Origin: Gammaproteobacteria bacterium
GTDB lineage: Bacteria; Pseudomonadota; Gammaproteobacteria; Steroidobacterales; Steroidobacteraceae
Reading direction: 5' to 3'
Length of the DNA stretch: 64,000 nt
Assembly (NCBI GenBank): GCA_027365225.1
Contig: DAHXNV010000001.1
Span: forward strand, 58,004-122,003
Part shown: positions 21,252-31,453 of the stretch, piece after piece
Numbering within the stretch: position 1 is the first letter of the stretch
Layout: each line of letters opens with the position of its first letter
Translations under genes and position numbers: made by a program
Notes under the pieces: model-generated
Database searches by the model: none
The model's input: the letters and a program-made list of their open reading frames with translations, nothing else
What the model was told of the DNA's origin: nothing

Positions 21252-22804
21252 GGCGCCTTGCGTGCCGTAGCATGCCGCGATGCCCACGGTCTTGGCTGCC
21301 CGCGCTCGCCCTTGGTGCATTGGCGGCATCTGCGCCATGGGCTCGGGCGGTGCCGCGCGGCACGGCGCCGGTCCGCATCCTCGTGAACGGTGATGCGCCC
21401 GCCCATCCGTTCCCGCACTTCTGGGAACAGATGTTCGGTTCGGGCCGCGCGATTCTGTCGCTGCGCGCCGATTACCGGCGCGATCTGCGTCAGGTCAGGC
21501 GGGCGACGGAGCTGCGCCTCATCCGCTTTCACGGCATCTTCGATCGCGGGGTGGGGATCGTTCACCTCGATGCGCGCGGCAGGCCGGTCTACAACTTCAC
21601 GAACGTCGACGCGATTTATGACGGGTTGCTGAAGAACGGCGTCCGACCCTACGTCGAACTCAGCTTCATGCCGCCCGCGCTCGCGGCGCATCAGGTCAGT
21701 AATGGCTTCTGGTACCACCCGATCGTGTCCCCGCCGAAGAGCTGGGCGCTGTGGCGGCAGCTGATCCAGCACTTCGCGCGCCACTTGATCCATCGCTACG
21801 GCATTCAGCAAGTCTCGCATTGGTACTTCGAGGTCTGGAACGAGCCGAACCTCTCGTTCTGGGCCGGTACCCCGAAACAGGCGACGTATTTCCACCTGTA
21901 CGACGTGACGGCCCGGGCGCTGAAGAGCGTCAGTCCGCGACTGCGGGTGGGCGGGCCGGCCACGGCGCAGACCGCGTGGATCGGCGCGTTCATCCGCCAC
22001 TGCGTGCGCCGTCACGTTCCGGTGGACTTCGTCTCGACGCACGTCTACGGCGATGACACTGCGGAGAACGTCTTCGGTAAGCACGAGCACATTTCGCGGC
22101 GCGACATGGTGATCCGCGCCGTCGAGAAGGTGCACCGTCAGGTCGCGGACTCGCCATTGCCGCATCTGCCGATCATCTTCAGCGAATTCAACGCCACCTA
22201 TACCGGCAATGAGATCGACGTCACCGATTCGCCCTACATCGGACCGTGGCTCGCCAATACCATCCGTGCCACCGCAGGCCTCGTTCACCTCATGTCGTAC
22301 TGGACGTTCTCCGACGTGTTCGAGGAGCAGGGGGTGATCAGCACGCCGTTTCACGGCGGTTTCGGCTTGATTGCCGTGGGCGACATTCCCAAGGCATCCT
22401 TCAACGACTTCAAGCTGCTGCACTGGCTCGGTGACCTGCGCCTCGCGAACCGATCCCACTCGGTGATCGTGACGCGTCGCCCCGACGGCATGCTTTCGAT
22501 CGCGGTGTGGAATTACGCGCCGCCCGGACCCGGCGGGCACACGCGCACGGACGTGCTGCAACTGCGGCACCTCGACGGTGCGCGCTACGCCTACATCTGG
22601 GTGGTCGATCGCAATCATGGCTCGGCGCTGACGGCCTGGCGGGCGATGGGCCGTCCGGCCTACCCGACTTTCGAGCAATTGCGGGTCCTGCGCGAAGCTG
22701 CGCGCTTGCCGCCGCCGCGGATCGTGGCGCTGCACGGCGCGTCTGCTCGGCTGAGCCTGCGGCTGATTCCACACGCGCTCGCGCTCGTGAGGCTCGAACG
22801 CTGA
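21248..22804 (+). CDS. Glycoside hydrolase family 39-like (beta-xylosidase type)
   Basis: Signal-like N-terminus; WYFEVWNEPNLSFWAGT acid/base motif and LPIIFSEFNATYTG nucleophile region. Confidence 0.8.
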   Translation: MRRLACRSMPRCPRSWLPALALGALAASAPWARAVPRGTAPVRILVNGDAPAHPFPHFWEQMFGSGRAILSLRADYRRDLRQVRRATELRLIRFHGIFDRGVGIVHLDARGRPVYNFTNVDAIYDGLLKNGVRPYVELSFMPPALAAHQVSNGFWYHPIVSPPKSWALWRQLIQHFARHLIHRYGIQQVSHWYFEVWNEPNLSFWAGTPKQATYFHLYDVTARALKSVSPRLRVGGPATAQTAWIGAFIRHCVRRHVPVDFVSTHVYGDDTAENVFGKHEHISRRDMVIRAVEKVHRQVADSPLPHLPIIFSEFNATYTGNEIDVTDSPYIGPWLANTIRATAGLVHLMSYWTFSDVFEEQGVISTPFHGGFGLIAVGDIPKASFNDFKLLHWLGDLRLANRSHSVIVTRRPDGMLSIAVWNYAPPGPGGHTRTDVLQLRHLDGARYAYIWVVDRNHGSALTAWRAMGRPAYPTFEQLRVLREAARLPPPRIVALHGASARLSLRLIPHALALVRLER

Positions 22805-22879
22805 GCACGGGGCTGCACCGCCGCCGGCGCGCGGTCTTCGCTGAGCGCCGGACAGGCGAGATGCACGGACTGCGCCCAC

Positions 22880-23587
22880 ATGCCCAATGATGCCTCGCCG
22901 GCGCGCACCGCCGCGCTGGCTCTCTTGTGCCGTAAGCCCGTGCCCGGTGCGGGTAAGCGGCGCCTCGCCCGGTGTCTGGGCGAGGCCTGGACGCTGGCCG
23001 TGGCGGCCGCGCTGCTCGAGTGTGTGCTGGAAGACGCGGCCGCGTGGCCGGATGAATTGATCATTTCACCGGCCGAGGCGCGCGATGCGCAGTGGGCCCA
23101 AGGCCTGATGTCCCGGCCCGCATGGGTCGTGCCGCAGCCGGGCGGCAATCTCGGCGAGCGGATTGCCGCAGTCGATGCGGTTGCACGCGCGCGCGGCTGC
23201 GATCGGGTGTTGTTCATCGGCAGCGATGCGCCTTCGATGCGGCTCGAGGACCTGATCGCGGCGCGTGCGGCGCTCGATCACAGCGATGTCGTTCTGATCC
23301 CTGCCGCCGACGGCGGGGTCACCCTGATGGGCGCGCGCGTCGAGTGGCCCGATCTGACCGACCTGCCCTGGAGTGAGCCGACGTTCGGTGCGGCGCTCGA
23401 GCGCCGCTGTCGGCAGTCCGGGCGAGCCGTCGCCAGACTCGCCGGCTCCTACGATATCGACACACCCGCGGATCTGGCCCGGGCCATGGACCAGCTGGCG
23501 CAGGATAACCGGCCGGCGCGGCGCCGCCTGCACGCGTTGCTGCGCAAGCTGTCGCTGTCGGCGCCCGGCGCCGGCGTGCCGTGCTGA
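22880..23587 (+). CDS. TIGR04282/DUF2064 family glycosyltransferase-like protein
   Basis: LCRKPVPGAGKRRLARCLGE, GCDRVLFIGSDAPSM, ALDHSDVVLIPAADGGVTLMG. Confidence 0.82.
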   Translation: MPNDASPARTAALALLCRKPVPGAGKRRLARCLGEAWTLAVAAALLECVLEDAAAWPDELIISPAEARDAQWAQGLMSRPAWVVPQPGGNLGERIAAVDAVARARGCDRVLFIGSDAPSMRLEDLIAARAALDHSDVVLIPAADGGVTLMGARVEWPDLTDLPWSEPTFGAALERRCRQSGRAVARLAGSYDIDTPADLARAMDQLAQDNRPARRRLHALLRKLSLSAPGAGVPC

Positions 23588-23597
23588 TGCGTCCGGT

Positions 23598-24443
23598 TCA
23601 CAGGGCGAGGAAGTCGAGGATTTCCTTCTGCGCCGCGCTCAGGTGCTCGCGCGGCGTGACCACCGCTGCGCGCAATGCCCGGCGGCATGGCCGTGATTCG
23701 TCGTCGCGGTAATCGGCGACTGCGCGCGCGAGCAGTTGTTGGACACGCGTCAGGCTGTCGCGAAATTGGCTCATCACCTGGTCCACCGAGACGTGTTGCC
23801 CCGGATCATCCAGCCAACAATCGTAATCGGTCGCCACAGTCACGGTGCAGTAGCCGAGTTGGGCCTCCAGCGCGAGGAACGCCTCCGGTATGTTGGTCAT
23901 GCCGACCAGGTCGGCGCCCGCGCCGCGCAGCCAGAAGCTTTCGGCGCGTGTGCCGAGGCGTGGGCCCTCGACGCAGGCATAGGTCTTGTCCCTATGCAGC
24001 CGCAGACCGAGCATGTCGGCCGTGCGGGCGAGCAGCGCGCTCGTGGTCGCGCAGGAGGGATTGGCCGTCGAGACGTGGGCCACCATGCCTTGGCCGAAGA
24101 AGCTCGCCACGCGTACCCCTTTGGTGAAATCCAGGTACTGCGCGGGCAGGGCGAGATCGCCCGGCCGAATCTCCTCGCGCAGGCTTCCGACCGCGGACAC
24201 GCCGATCACGGTGCGCACCCCGACGCTCTTCAGCGCCCAGATATTGGCCCGGTAGTTGATCTCACTCGGCAGCAGACTATGCTGCAGACCATGGCGGGCC
24301 AGGAACGCCACCGGCCGGCCGCCGAGCCGGCCCAGCATCACGGGCGAGGAAGGGTGTCCATACGGGGTTTGAAGCTGCCGCGACTCGTCCACTTCCAGTC
24401 CGCTCATGCGATACAGACCCGTACCACCGATGATGCCGATCAT
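23598..24443 (-). CDS. S-methyl-5'-thioadenosine/thioinosine phosphorylase
   Basis: IGIIGGTGLYRMSGLEV, RHGLQHSLLPSEINYRANIWALKSVGVRTVIGVSAVGSL, EGPRLGTRAES. Confidence 0.88.
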   Translation of the reverse strand: MIGIIGGTGLYRMSGLEVDESRQLQTPYGHPSSPVMLGRLGGRPVAFLARHGLQHSLLPSEINYRANIWALKSVGVRTVIGVSAVGSLREEIRPGDLALPAQYLDFTKGVRVASFFGQGMVAHVSTANPSCATTSALLARTADMLGLRLHRDKTYACVEGPRLGTRAESFWLRGAGADLVGMTNIPEAFLALEAQLGYCTVTVATDYDCWLDDPGQHVSVDQVMSQFRDSLTRVQQLLARAVADYRDDESRPCRRALRAAVVTPREHLSAAQKEILDFLAL

Positions 24444-24536
24444 AATGATTCTCGGTTGCGCGGCTCGCCGCGAGGCTGCAAGATGCCTGAATCGGCGCTG
24501 GGCAACAAGTGCCGCGTCTAACTCGGGGATCCGTCC

Positions 24537-25331
24537 ATGAGCACCACTGCATTCCCCTCATTGAATCCCCCGCGGTGGCCCGGACGTGTGACGCACCTGG
24601 GCCTGTGGATTCTGGGCGCAGGGCTGCTCACCGCCGGTATCTCCGGCCCGCTGAACCGCTTCGCGCTCTCGAGCGTCGGTGCGGCGTTGATGACGCTGAT
24701 GATCGGCTTCGTGCTGATCGTGGCGGGCACCGCCGTCACGATCATTGGCGTGCTGTTCGGGACGTTGAAGCACGCGCGCATCCCCGGCACCGTTGCCGTG
24801 GTAGGCATCGTGATCGGACTCTCCCTGAGCGCCTACGTGACATCGTGGCTGTATCGGGCCGAGCACACCCCTCCGATCAACGACATCACCACCGATACGG
24901 CCAATCCGCCGAAGTTCGTCGCGGTCATTCCGTTGCGCGAGCGTGCGCACGCGAGCGTTTCGCCGCGCTACATTCGCGAGGAGCGTCTCGGGGACAAGAC
25001 GATCGATGTGCCGGCGCTGCAGGCGAAGTACTACCCGTACATCAAGCCGCTGTTCATGAGTCTGCCCCCGGCGCAGGCGCTGGCCAAGGCCCGGCGCGTG
25101 GCGCGGGCGCTGGGCTGGCGCATCGATGCGTACGTGCCGGCTGACGGGCGCCTGGAAGCCACCGCGCACACGTTCTTCTTCGATTTCAAGGACGATGTGG
25201 TGGTGCGTGTGCGGCCGCACGGTTCCGGTTCGCGCATCGACGTCAGAAGCGAGTCACGAGTAGGCGTGGGCGACGTCGGTACCAATGCGGCGCGAATCCG
25301 GGCGTTCCTCGATCGCATGAAAGCATCTTGA
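24537..25331 (+). CDS. DUF1499 domain-containing membrane protein
   Basis: Three TM segments then a DUF1499-like domain (ARALGWRIDAYVPADGRLEATAHTFFFDFKDDVVVRVRPHGSGSRIDVRSESRVGVGDVGTNAARIRAFL). Confidence 0.82.
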   Translation: MSTTAFPSLNPPRWPGRVTHLGLWILGAGLLTAGISGPLNRFALSSVGAALMTLMIGFVLIVAGTAVTIIGVLFGTLKHARIPGTVAVVGIVIGLSLSAYVTSWLYRAEHTPPINDITTDTANPPKFVAVIPLRERAHASVSPRYIREERLGDKTIDVPALQAKYYPYIKPLFMSLPPAQALAKARRVARALGWRIDAYVPADGRLEATAHTFFFDFKDDVVVRVRPHGSGSRIDVRSESRVGVGDVGTNAARIRAFLDRMKAS

Positions 25332-25341
25332 TTCCAGGACC

Positions 25342-26934
25342 ATGCAGCGCATGAACGGTCCGGGTCGCGATACCGTGTTCGAGCGGCGCCTGGCTGCCCT
25401 GATCAACAGCGGTCAACCCGAGATCCTGCAGGGTGGTCTGCGTGGCGTGGAGAAAGAATCGCTGCGCGTGATGCCCGACGGGCGGATCGCGCCGACGCCA
25501 CATCCGGCGGCGCTCGGCTCGCCACTCACCAGCGAGCATATCACCACGGATTATTCCGAGGCGCTGATCGAGCTGGTCACCCCGACCTTCACCACCACCT
25601 GGGAACTGCTGCAATACCTGCTCGATCTGCACCAGTTCGTCTACCGCCACATCGGCGATGAGCTGCTGTGGGCGACGAGCATGCCCTGCCGGATCGAGCG
25701 TGACGAGGAGATTCCGATCGCGCGCTACGGGAATTCGCACATCGGACGCATGAAAAGCATCTATCGCGAAGGTCTGGGACTGCGTTATGGACGCATGATG
25801 CAGGCCATCTCGGGGGTGCATTTCAACTACTCGTTCCCGACCGGCTTCTGGCCCGTCTATGCGGCGGCGCTGCAATCGAGCACGCACGGACAGGAATTCG
25901 TCTCCGCGCGCTACTTCGATCTGTTGCGCAATTACCGCCGGCACGGCTGGCTGGTGCTGTACCTGTTCGGCGTCTCGCCGGTGTTGTGCGAGTCGTTCCT
26001 GCGGGGGCGGCCGCACTCGATGGCCGAACTGACACCGGGTACCGTTTTCGAGCCCTACGCCACCAGCCTCAGGATGAGCGATATCGGCTATCGCAATCGC
26101 ACTCAGTCCGAGCTGAACGTGTCGATGAACAGCGTCGAGGAATACATCGATGATCTGAGCCGGGCGATCAGCACGCCGCACCCGCCCTATGCCGCTCTCG
26201 GGGTGCGGACCGGCGAAGTCTACCGGCAGCTCAACGCGAACCTGCTGCAGATCGAGAACGAATACTACAGCTTCATCCGGCCCAAGCGTGTCGCCCGTTC
26301 CGGGGAGCGACCCACCCAGGCGCTCAAGCGCGCGGGCGTGCAGTACGTCGAGGTGCGCGCGCTCGACGTGAGCGCCTTCGATCCGGTCGGTGTCAACCAG
26401 AACAAGCTGCGTTTTCTCGAGGCGTTCGTGGCCCTGTGCCTGCTGAAGGAGAGCCCACCCATCGCCGCCGCCGAGCAGCATGCGCTCGATCACAATCACC
26501 TCGAGGTCGCGTATCGCGGCCGCCAGCCCGGGCTGACTCTGTGGCGCGACGGGCACGAGCTTGCCATGCGGGAATGGGCCCGGGAGCTGCTCGATGAGAT
26601 GGCCGGTCCGTGCGAGATCCTGGATCGCGGCAATCCGCTGCGGCCGTATTCCCTGGCGCTCGAGGTGCAAAGGGCCAAGCTCGAGGACGTCGCGCGTACG
26701 CCCTCGGCGCGCTTGATGGCCGAGCTCGCAGCCACCGGCGAGAGCTTCTCGCAGCTGGCCTTGCGGATGTCGAGCCAGCACAAGGCGTATTTCCTGGACA
26801 TGTACCCGCCGAACGAGGCGCGGCTGGCGGAATTATCCCGTGAGGCTCGCGAATCGCTCGAGGCGCACAGGGCCGCCGAGGCGGCCGATCAGGGCACGTT
26901 CGAGGACTATCTGGCGCGCTACTTCGCCCCCTGA
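25342..26934 (+). CDS. gshA: Glutamate-cysteine ligase
   Basis: GVEKESLRV, ITTDYSEALIELVTP, GVHFNYSFP, QLNANLLQIENEYYSFIRPKR; E. coli-type GshA. Confidence 0.93.
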   Translation: MQRMNGPGRDTVFERRLAALINSGQPEILQGGLRGVEKESLRVMPDGRIAPTPHPAALGSPLTSEHITTDYSEALIELVTPTFTTTWELLQYLLDLHQFVYRHIGDELLWATSMPCRIERDEEIPIARYGNSHIGRMKSIYREGLGLRYGRMMQAISGVHFNYSFPTGFWPVYAAALQSSTHGQEFVSARYFDLLRNYRRHGWLVLYLFGVSPVLCESFLRGRPHSMAELTPGTVFEPYATSLRMSDIGYRNRTQSELNVSMNSVEEYIDDLSRAISTPHPPYAALGVRTGEVYRQLNANLLQIENEYYSFIRPKRVARSGERPTQALKRAGVQYVEVRALDVSAFDPVGVNQNKLRFLEAFVALCLLKESPPIAAAEQHALDHNHLEVAYRGRQPGLTLWRDGHELAMREWARELLDEMAGPCEILDRGNPLRPYSLALEVQRAKLEDVARTPSARLMAELAATGESFSQLALRMSSQHKAYFLDMYPPNEARLAELSREARESLEAHRAAEAADQGTFEDYLARYFAP

Positions 26935-27011
26935 ACGGCCGCGCCCGCCCCGAGCCGCAATCTCCCCGATGAGCCATTGCAGATAAGAGCCGGGTAAGGG
27001 ATTCTTAGGGG

Positions 27012-27932
27012 ATGAATGCACTTTCCGTCCAGGAATTGACCAAGACCTACGGCAACGGCGTCCAGGCCCTCAAGGGGATCGACCTTGCCGTCGAGGAGGG
27101 GGACTTCTTCGCGCTGCTCGGGCCGAACGGCGCCGGCAAGACCACCCTCATCGGCATCGTCACCTCGCTGGTGCGCAAGAGCGGCGGCCAGGCCACCATC
27201 TTCGGCTACGACCTCGACCGCGAATTGGAGGCGGCCAAGAGCTGCATCGGCGTGGTGCCGCAAGAGATCAACTTCAATCAGTTCGAGTCGCCCGAGACCA
27301 TCGTGATCAATCAGGCGGGCTTCTACGGCATTCCCCGCCCGGTGGCGCGCGTGCGGGCGCAGTTGTACCTGAAACAGTTGCAGCTGTGGGACAAGCGCAA
27401 GCATGCCTCGCGCGCACTCTCCGGAGGCATGAAGCGCCGGCTGATGATTGCCCGGGCACTGATGCACGAGCCGCGGCTGCTGATACTGGACGAGCCCACC
27501 GCCGGCGTCGACATCGAGGTTCGCCGCTCGATGTGGGAATTCCTGCGCGAGATCAATCAGCGCGGCACGACCATCATCCTCACCACGCACTATCTCGAGG
27601 AAGCCGAGACGCTCTGCAGGAACATCGCCATCATCGACCACGGCCGGATCATCGAGCGGGACCGGATGAGCAATCTGCTGCGAAGGCTGCATACCGAGAC
27701 GTTCGTGCTTACCCTGCGCCATCCGCTGCAGCAAGCGCCACTGCTGCCGGCATACACTGCGAAGCTCGTCGACGAGCACACCGTCGAGGTCGAGATCTCC
27801 ATGGAGCAGAACGTCAATGATCTGTTCGCGCGCCTCTCCGAGCTCGGCATTGAAGTGATCTCGATGCGCAACAAAGTGAATCGCCTGGAGGAGATCTTCA
27901 TACGCCTGGTGGAGAAGGGAGCGGCTGCATGA
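27012..27932 (+). CDS. ABC transporter ATP-binding protein (YadG-like)
   Basis: Walker A GPNGAGKTT, LSGGMKRR signature, Walker B LLILDEP. Confidence 0.9.
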   Translation: MNALSVQELTKTYGNGVQALKGIDLAVEEGDFFALLGPNGAGKTTLIGIVTSLVRKSGGQATIFGYDLDRELEAAKSCIGVVPQEINFNQFESPETIVINQAGFYGIPRPVARVRAQLYLKQLQLWDKRKHASRALSGGMKRRLMIARALMHEPRLLILDEPTAGVDIEVRRSMWEFLREINQRGTTIILTTHYLEEAETLCRNIAIIDHGRIIERDRMSNLLRRLHTETFVLTLRHPLQQAPLLPAYTAKLVDEHTVEVEISMEQNVNDLFARLSELGIEVISMRNKVNRLEEIFIRLVEKGAAA

Positions 27933-28741
27933 GCACCGTGGTCGAACGCGCGACGCGGCGTCCGCTGGCGCTCGGCCGGGCGCGCTGGATCGGCTTCGAG
28001 ACCATCCTCATCCGGGAGTTCCAGCGGATTGTCCGCATCTGGCCCCAGACCATCGTGCCCTCGGCCGTCACCGCGACGCTGTACCTGGTGATCTTCGGCA
28101 GCGTCATTGGCCGGCGGATCGGCACCATGGACGGCTTCGCCTACATGGTGTACATCGCGCCGGGCCTGATCATGCAGGCCGTGATCATCAACTCGTACAA
28201 CAATGTGGTGTCGTCCTTCTACGGGGCCAAATTCGGCCGGCACATCGAGGAGCTGCTGGTCTCGCCGTTGCCGAGCTGGATCATCGTGTCGGGCTACGTG
28301 GCCGGTGGCATCATGCGCGGGGCCATGGTCGGCCTGGTGGTGAGCGGCGTGTGGATGTTCTTCACCCGCCTGCCGGTCTTGCATCCCACGATAATCGTCG
28401 CGGCGGCGGTGCTGACTTCGGTCACGTTCTCGCTCGGCGGCTTCCTCAATGCGATGTTCGCCAAGAGTTTCGACCAGATCAGCATCATTCCGACGTTCGT
28501 GCTCACGCCACTGATCTACTTCGGCGGGGTGTTCTATTCGATCAACACGCTGCCGGTATGGGCTCGGCACCTGTCGCTGGTCGACCCCATCTTGTACATG
28601 GTCAGCTCGTTTCGCTTCGGGTTCCTCGGCGTGTCCGCCGTCGGCGTCTGGGACGCGTTCACGATCATGATCGTGGCGGTTACCGTCCTGTTCCTCGCCG
28701 CGATCCTGCTGTTGGATCGCAGCTCGGGCATCCGCGAATGA
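27929..28741 (+). CDS. ABC transporter permease (YadH-like, ABC-2)
   Basis: Overlaps the ATPase by 4 nt; six hydrophobic segments; FLNAMFAKSFDQISIIPTFVLTPLIYFGGVFYS. Confidence 0.9.
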   Translation: MSTVVERATRRPLALGRARWIGFETILIREFQRIVRIWPQTIVPSAVTATLYLVIFGSVIGRRIGTMDGFAYMVYIAPGLIMQAVIINSYNNVVSSFYGAKFGRHIEELLVSPLPSWIIVSGYVAGGIMRGAMVGLVVSGVWMFFTRLPVLHPTIIVAAAVLTSVTFSLGGFLNAMFAKSFDQISIIPTFVLTPLIYFGGVFYSINTLPVWARHLSLVDPILYMVSSFRFGFLGVSAVGVWDAFTIMIVAVTVLFLAAILLLDRSSGIRE

Positions 28742-28763
28742 GGACCCCGCGCCCCTGAGCGGG

Positions 28764-30008
28764 ATGCGGCCCGGCCGCCCGCCCGTCCACAGTGGGGGCG
28801 CTCGGGGCGCCCGAACGAGCCGCACGCCGTGCGCCATGGCCGTTCGAGGCCGCTCCCGCGCGCCCGCCGCGCGGACAGTACGCTACACTGGCCGGCAAGG
28901 GCCGAGCGGACCGGCAGAGGCGCAGGTGCAGAGTAAACGGGCGCGGGGCGCGGACAGTTTGCAGGGGACATGCGAGGCGGCGGTGCTGCCGGCGCCGGAG
29001 GACGGCTTTCAGCCGCCGTTGTGGCTGCGCAGTGGTCATCTGCAGTCCATGCTGGCGAGCCTCTCACTGCGCCGCGGGGCGATCGTGCGCCGCGCCGCGC
29101 CTTTGCTCGCGGTGCAACAGGAGTTGTTGCTCGAGTGCGGCGAGGGCGTGCGCCTGCAGTGCTGGCGCTCCACGGGTGCCCCGGGAGGCGATCCGGTGGT
29201 CGTCTTGCACGGCTGGGAAGGCAGCGCCGATTCGCTCTACGTGCTGTCGCTTTCGCAGCAACTCTACGAGCGCGGATTCGACGTGTTTCGGCTCAATTTG
29301 CGCGACCACGGCGAGACCCACCACCTGAATCCTGGCTTGTTCCACTCCTGCCGTCTGGCCGAGACGTGCGGCGCCTTGCGTGCGCTGCGGCGGCTGACCG
29401 GGCGGCCCATGCGGCTGGTCGGCTTTTCCCTCGGCGGTAACTTTCTGCTGCGTGCGGCCGCCGAGGCGCGCGCCGCCGATCTGGATCTGCTGTCGGTCGT
29501 TGCCGTCTCCCCGGTCCTCGATCCACATGCAACCCTGCGGGCGCTCGAGTCCGGCCTGCGAGCCTATGCGCTGTATTTCGCGCGCAAGTGGTGGCGCTCG
29601 CTGCAAAAGAAGCAGGCCACGTGGCCGGCCGAGTACGATCTGCGCGATCTGCGCGGCCTGTATGACCTGCGCCGCCTTACCGCCGAGCTGATCCGGCGGT
29701 ATACCGATTTTCCCAGCCTCGATGCGTACCTCAGCGGATACGCGCTGGTCGGCTCGCGGCTCGCGAGCCTCGATGTTCCGGCGCTGATCATCACGGCGCT
29801 CGACGATCCAATCATTCCGGCACGGGACCTCGCGCACCTGGCCTGTCCGCCGGGGTTGCGAATCGTCGTGACTCGCCGCGGCGGGCATTGCGGATTTCTC
29901 GATCGCTTGACCGGCCCGACTTGGGCGGAGCGGCGGATACTGGCGGAGCTGACCGCGGGCGATACGATTCCGACGGGCTGCAAAGCTTCAGCTCAAGAAC
30001 TAACTTGA
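28764..30008 (+). CDS. Alpha/beta hydrolase, YheT family; start uncertain (likely downstream)
   Basis: PPLWLRSGHLQSMLASL, VVLHGWEGSADSLYVL, GFSLGGNFLLR, TRRGGHCGFL. Confidence 0.85.
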   Translation: MRPGRPPVHSGGARGARTSRTPCAMAVRGRSRAPAARTVRYTGRQGPSGPAEAQVQSKRARGADSLQGTCEAAVLPAPEDGFQPPLWLRSGHLQSMLASLSLRRGAIVRRAAPLLAVQQELLLECGEGVRLQCWRSTGAPGGDPVVVLHGWEGSADSLYVLSLSQQLYERGFDVFRLNLRDHGETHHLNPGLFHSCRLAETCGALRALRRLTGRPMRLVGFSLGGNFLLRAAAEARAADLDLLSVVAVSPVLDPHATLRALESGLRAYALYFARKWWRSLQKKQATWPAEYDLRDLRGLYDLRRLTAELIRRYTDFPSLDAYLSGYALVGSRLASLDVPALIITALDDPIIPARDLAHLACPPGLRIVVTRRGGHCGFLDRLTGPTWAERRILAELTAGDTIPTGCKASAQELT

Positions 30009-30130
30009 ACGCGAGCGCGAGCGTGCCACGGGTCCGGATCCCTCGTCCGGCGGACTGGCCGCTCCCTATTCCGTCGTAGCACACCGGCCCGGCGGCCGTG
30101 CGCGGCAGAGACAGGGCGTACACTGGGTTC

Positions 30131-31453
30131 ATGAAACGGACGGCCCTGGCACGCGCTGCGGTGTATTGTCCTGCCGAACCGGCGGGGCGCGCGCAGGTGC
30201 ACGCCCGGCGGCTCGCCAACGGCATGCAGGTCATCGTCTGGCCGGTGCATCACATTCCCAACGTGGCGCTCAATCTGTGGGTCCGGGCGGGCAGCCGCAA
30301 CGAGCGGCCGGGAATCACGGGGTTGGCGCATTTCTTCGAGCACATGATGTTCAACGGCACGCGCGCCCGTGCGCCGGGAGAGTTCGATCGGCTGATGGAG
30401 GCGCAGGGCGGCGCCAACAATGCCTTCACCAGCGACGACGTCACCGTCTACGAGGACTGGTTTCCCGCCAGCGCCCTGGAGCTGGTTGTCGCGCTCGAGG
30501 CGGATCGGGTGGCGAACCTGACCTTCGCGCCGCAGCTGATCGAGAGCGAGCGCGGCGTCGTGGCCTCGGAGCGGCGTCTGCGGGTTGAAGACAATAATCA
30601 CGGACTGCTTGCCGAGCAGGTGCAGGCGGCCGCGTTTACCACGCATCCCTACCGATTCCCAACCATCGGTTGGCCCGAGGACATTCGCGCGTGGCGGCTG
30701 GAGGATCTGCAGAGCTTCCATCGCACCTACTACGCACCGAACAACCTGACATTGACGCTCGCCGGAGACGTCAACCCGGACGAGGTGCTGGAGTTGGTGC
30801 GCCGGCATTTCGAGCCGATCGCGGCCCAAGCGCCGCCGGCGCCGGTCGCGGCGCGCGAGCCGCCGCAACTTGCCGAGCGGCGCGTGCGCATGTGGCGCAA
30901 GGTCCAGACACCGCTGGTGCAGTGCGCCTACAAAGCGCCCGCGGCAGCCGATGAGCGGGCGAGTGCGATTCACCTGTTGATGTCGGTGCTGATGGAGGGC
31001 GATGCCTCGCGTCTGCACCGGGCGCTGGTCGAGGAGCAGGGCCTCGCGATCGAAGTGGGCGGGCACTGGCAGGAGGGCTTCGATCCGGGACTGCTCTGGG
31101 TCTCGCTCACCTTGCCGCAGGATACCGACCCGGATCAGGCGCTGAGCGCTCTCGATGCGCAGCTGGCGCGGGTGATCGAGGACGGCGTGACGCGGGCGGA
31201 GCTCGATCGGGCGCGTAATCTTGCGATGGTGGGATTCTGGAAGCGTCTGGCGACCATCGAGGGCAAGGCGCACTTGCTCGGGGAGTACGCCGTGTTCCAC
31301 GATCGGTGGACGGCGCTGTTCGATACGCCGGCACGGCTCGCGACCGTGTCTCGCGAGGAGCTGCGCGCGACGGCCGCGGATATCCTCCGCGCCAGCCGGC
31401 GTACCGTGGGCATCCTGGCCGCAAGCGCTGCGACGCCGCCGGCCGGCCGCTGA
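30131..31453 (+). CDS. M16 family zinc metallopeptidase
   Basis: LAHFFEHMMFNGT (HxxEH) with downstream glutamate (LIESERGVVASER); VWVRAGSRNE. Confidence 0.9.
   Translation: MKRTALARAAVYCPAEPAGRAQVHARRLANGMQVIVWPVHHIPNVALNLWVRAGSRNERPGITGLAHFFEHMMFNGTRARAPGEFDRLMEAQGGANNAFTSDDVTVYEDWFPASALELVVALEADRVANLTFAPQLIESERGVVASERRLRVEDNNHGLLAEQVQAAAFTTHPYRFPTIGWPEDIRAWRLEDLQSFHRTYYAPNNLTLTLAGDVNPDEVLELVRRHFEPIAAQAPPAPVAAREPPQLAERRVRMWRKVQTPLVQCAYKAPAAADERASAIHLLMSVLMEGDASRLHRALVEEQGLAIEVGGHWQEGFDPGLLWVSLTLPQDTDPDQALSALDAQLARVIEDGVTRAELDRARNLAMVGFWKRLATIEGKAHLLGEYAVFHDRWTALFDTPARLATVSREELRATAADILRASRRTVGILAASAATPPAGR

Noticed and set aside
21218-22879. 553-aa minus-strand ORF
   Set aside because: Antisense shadow of the GH39-like gene.
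25243-26781. 512-aa minus-strand ORF
   Set aside because: Antisense shadow of gshA.
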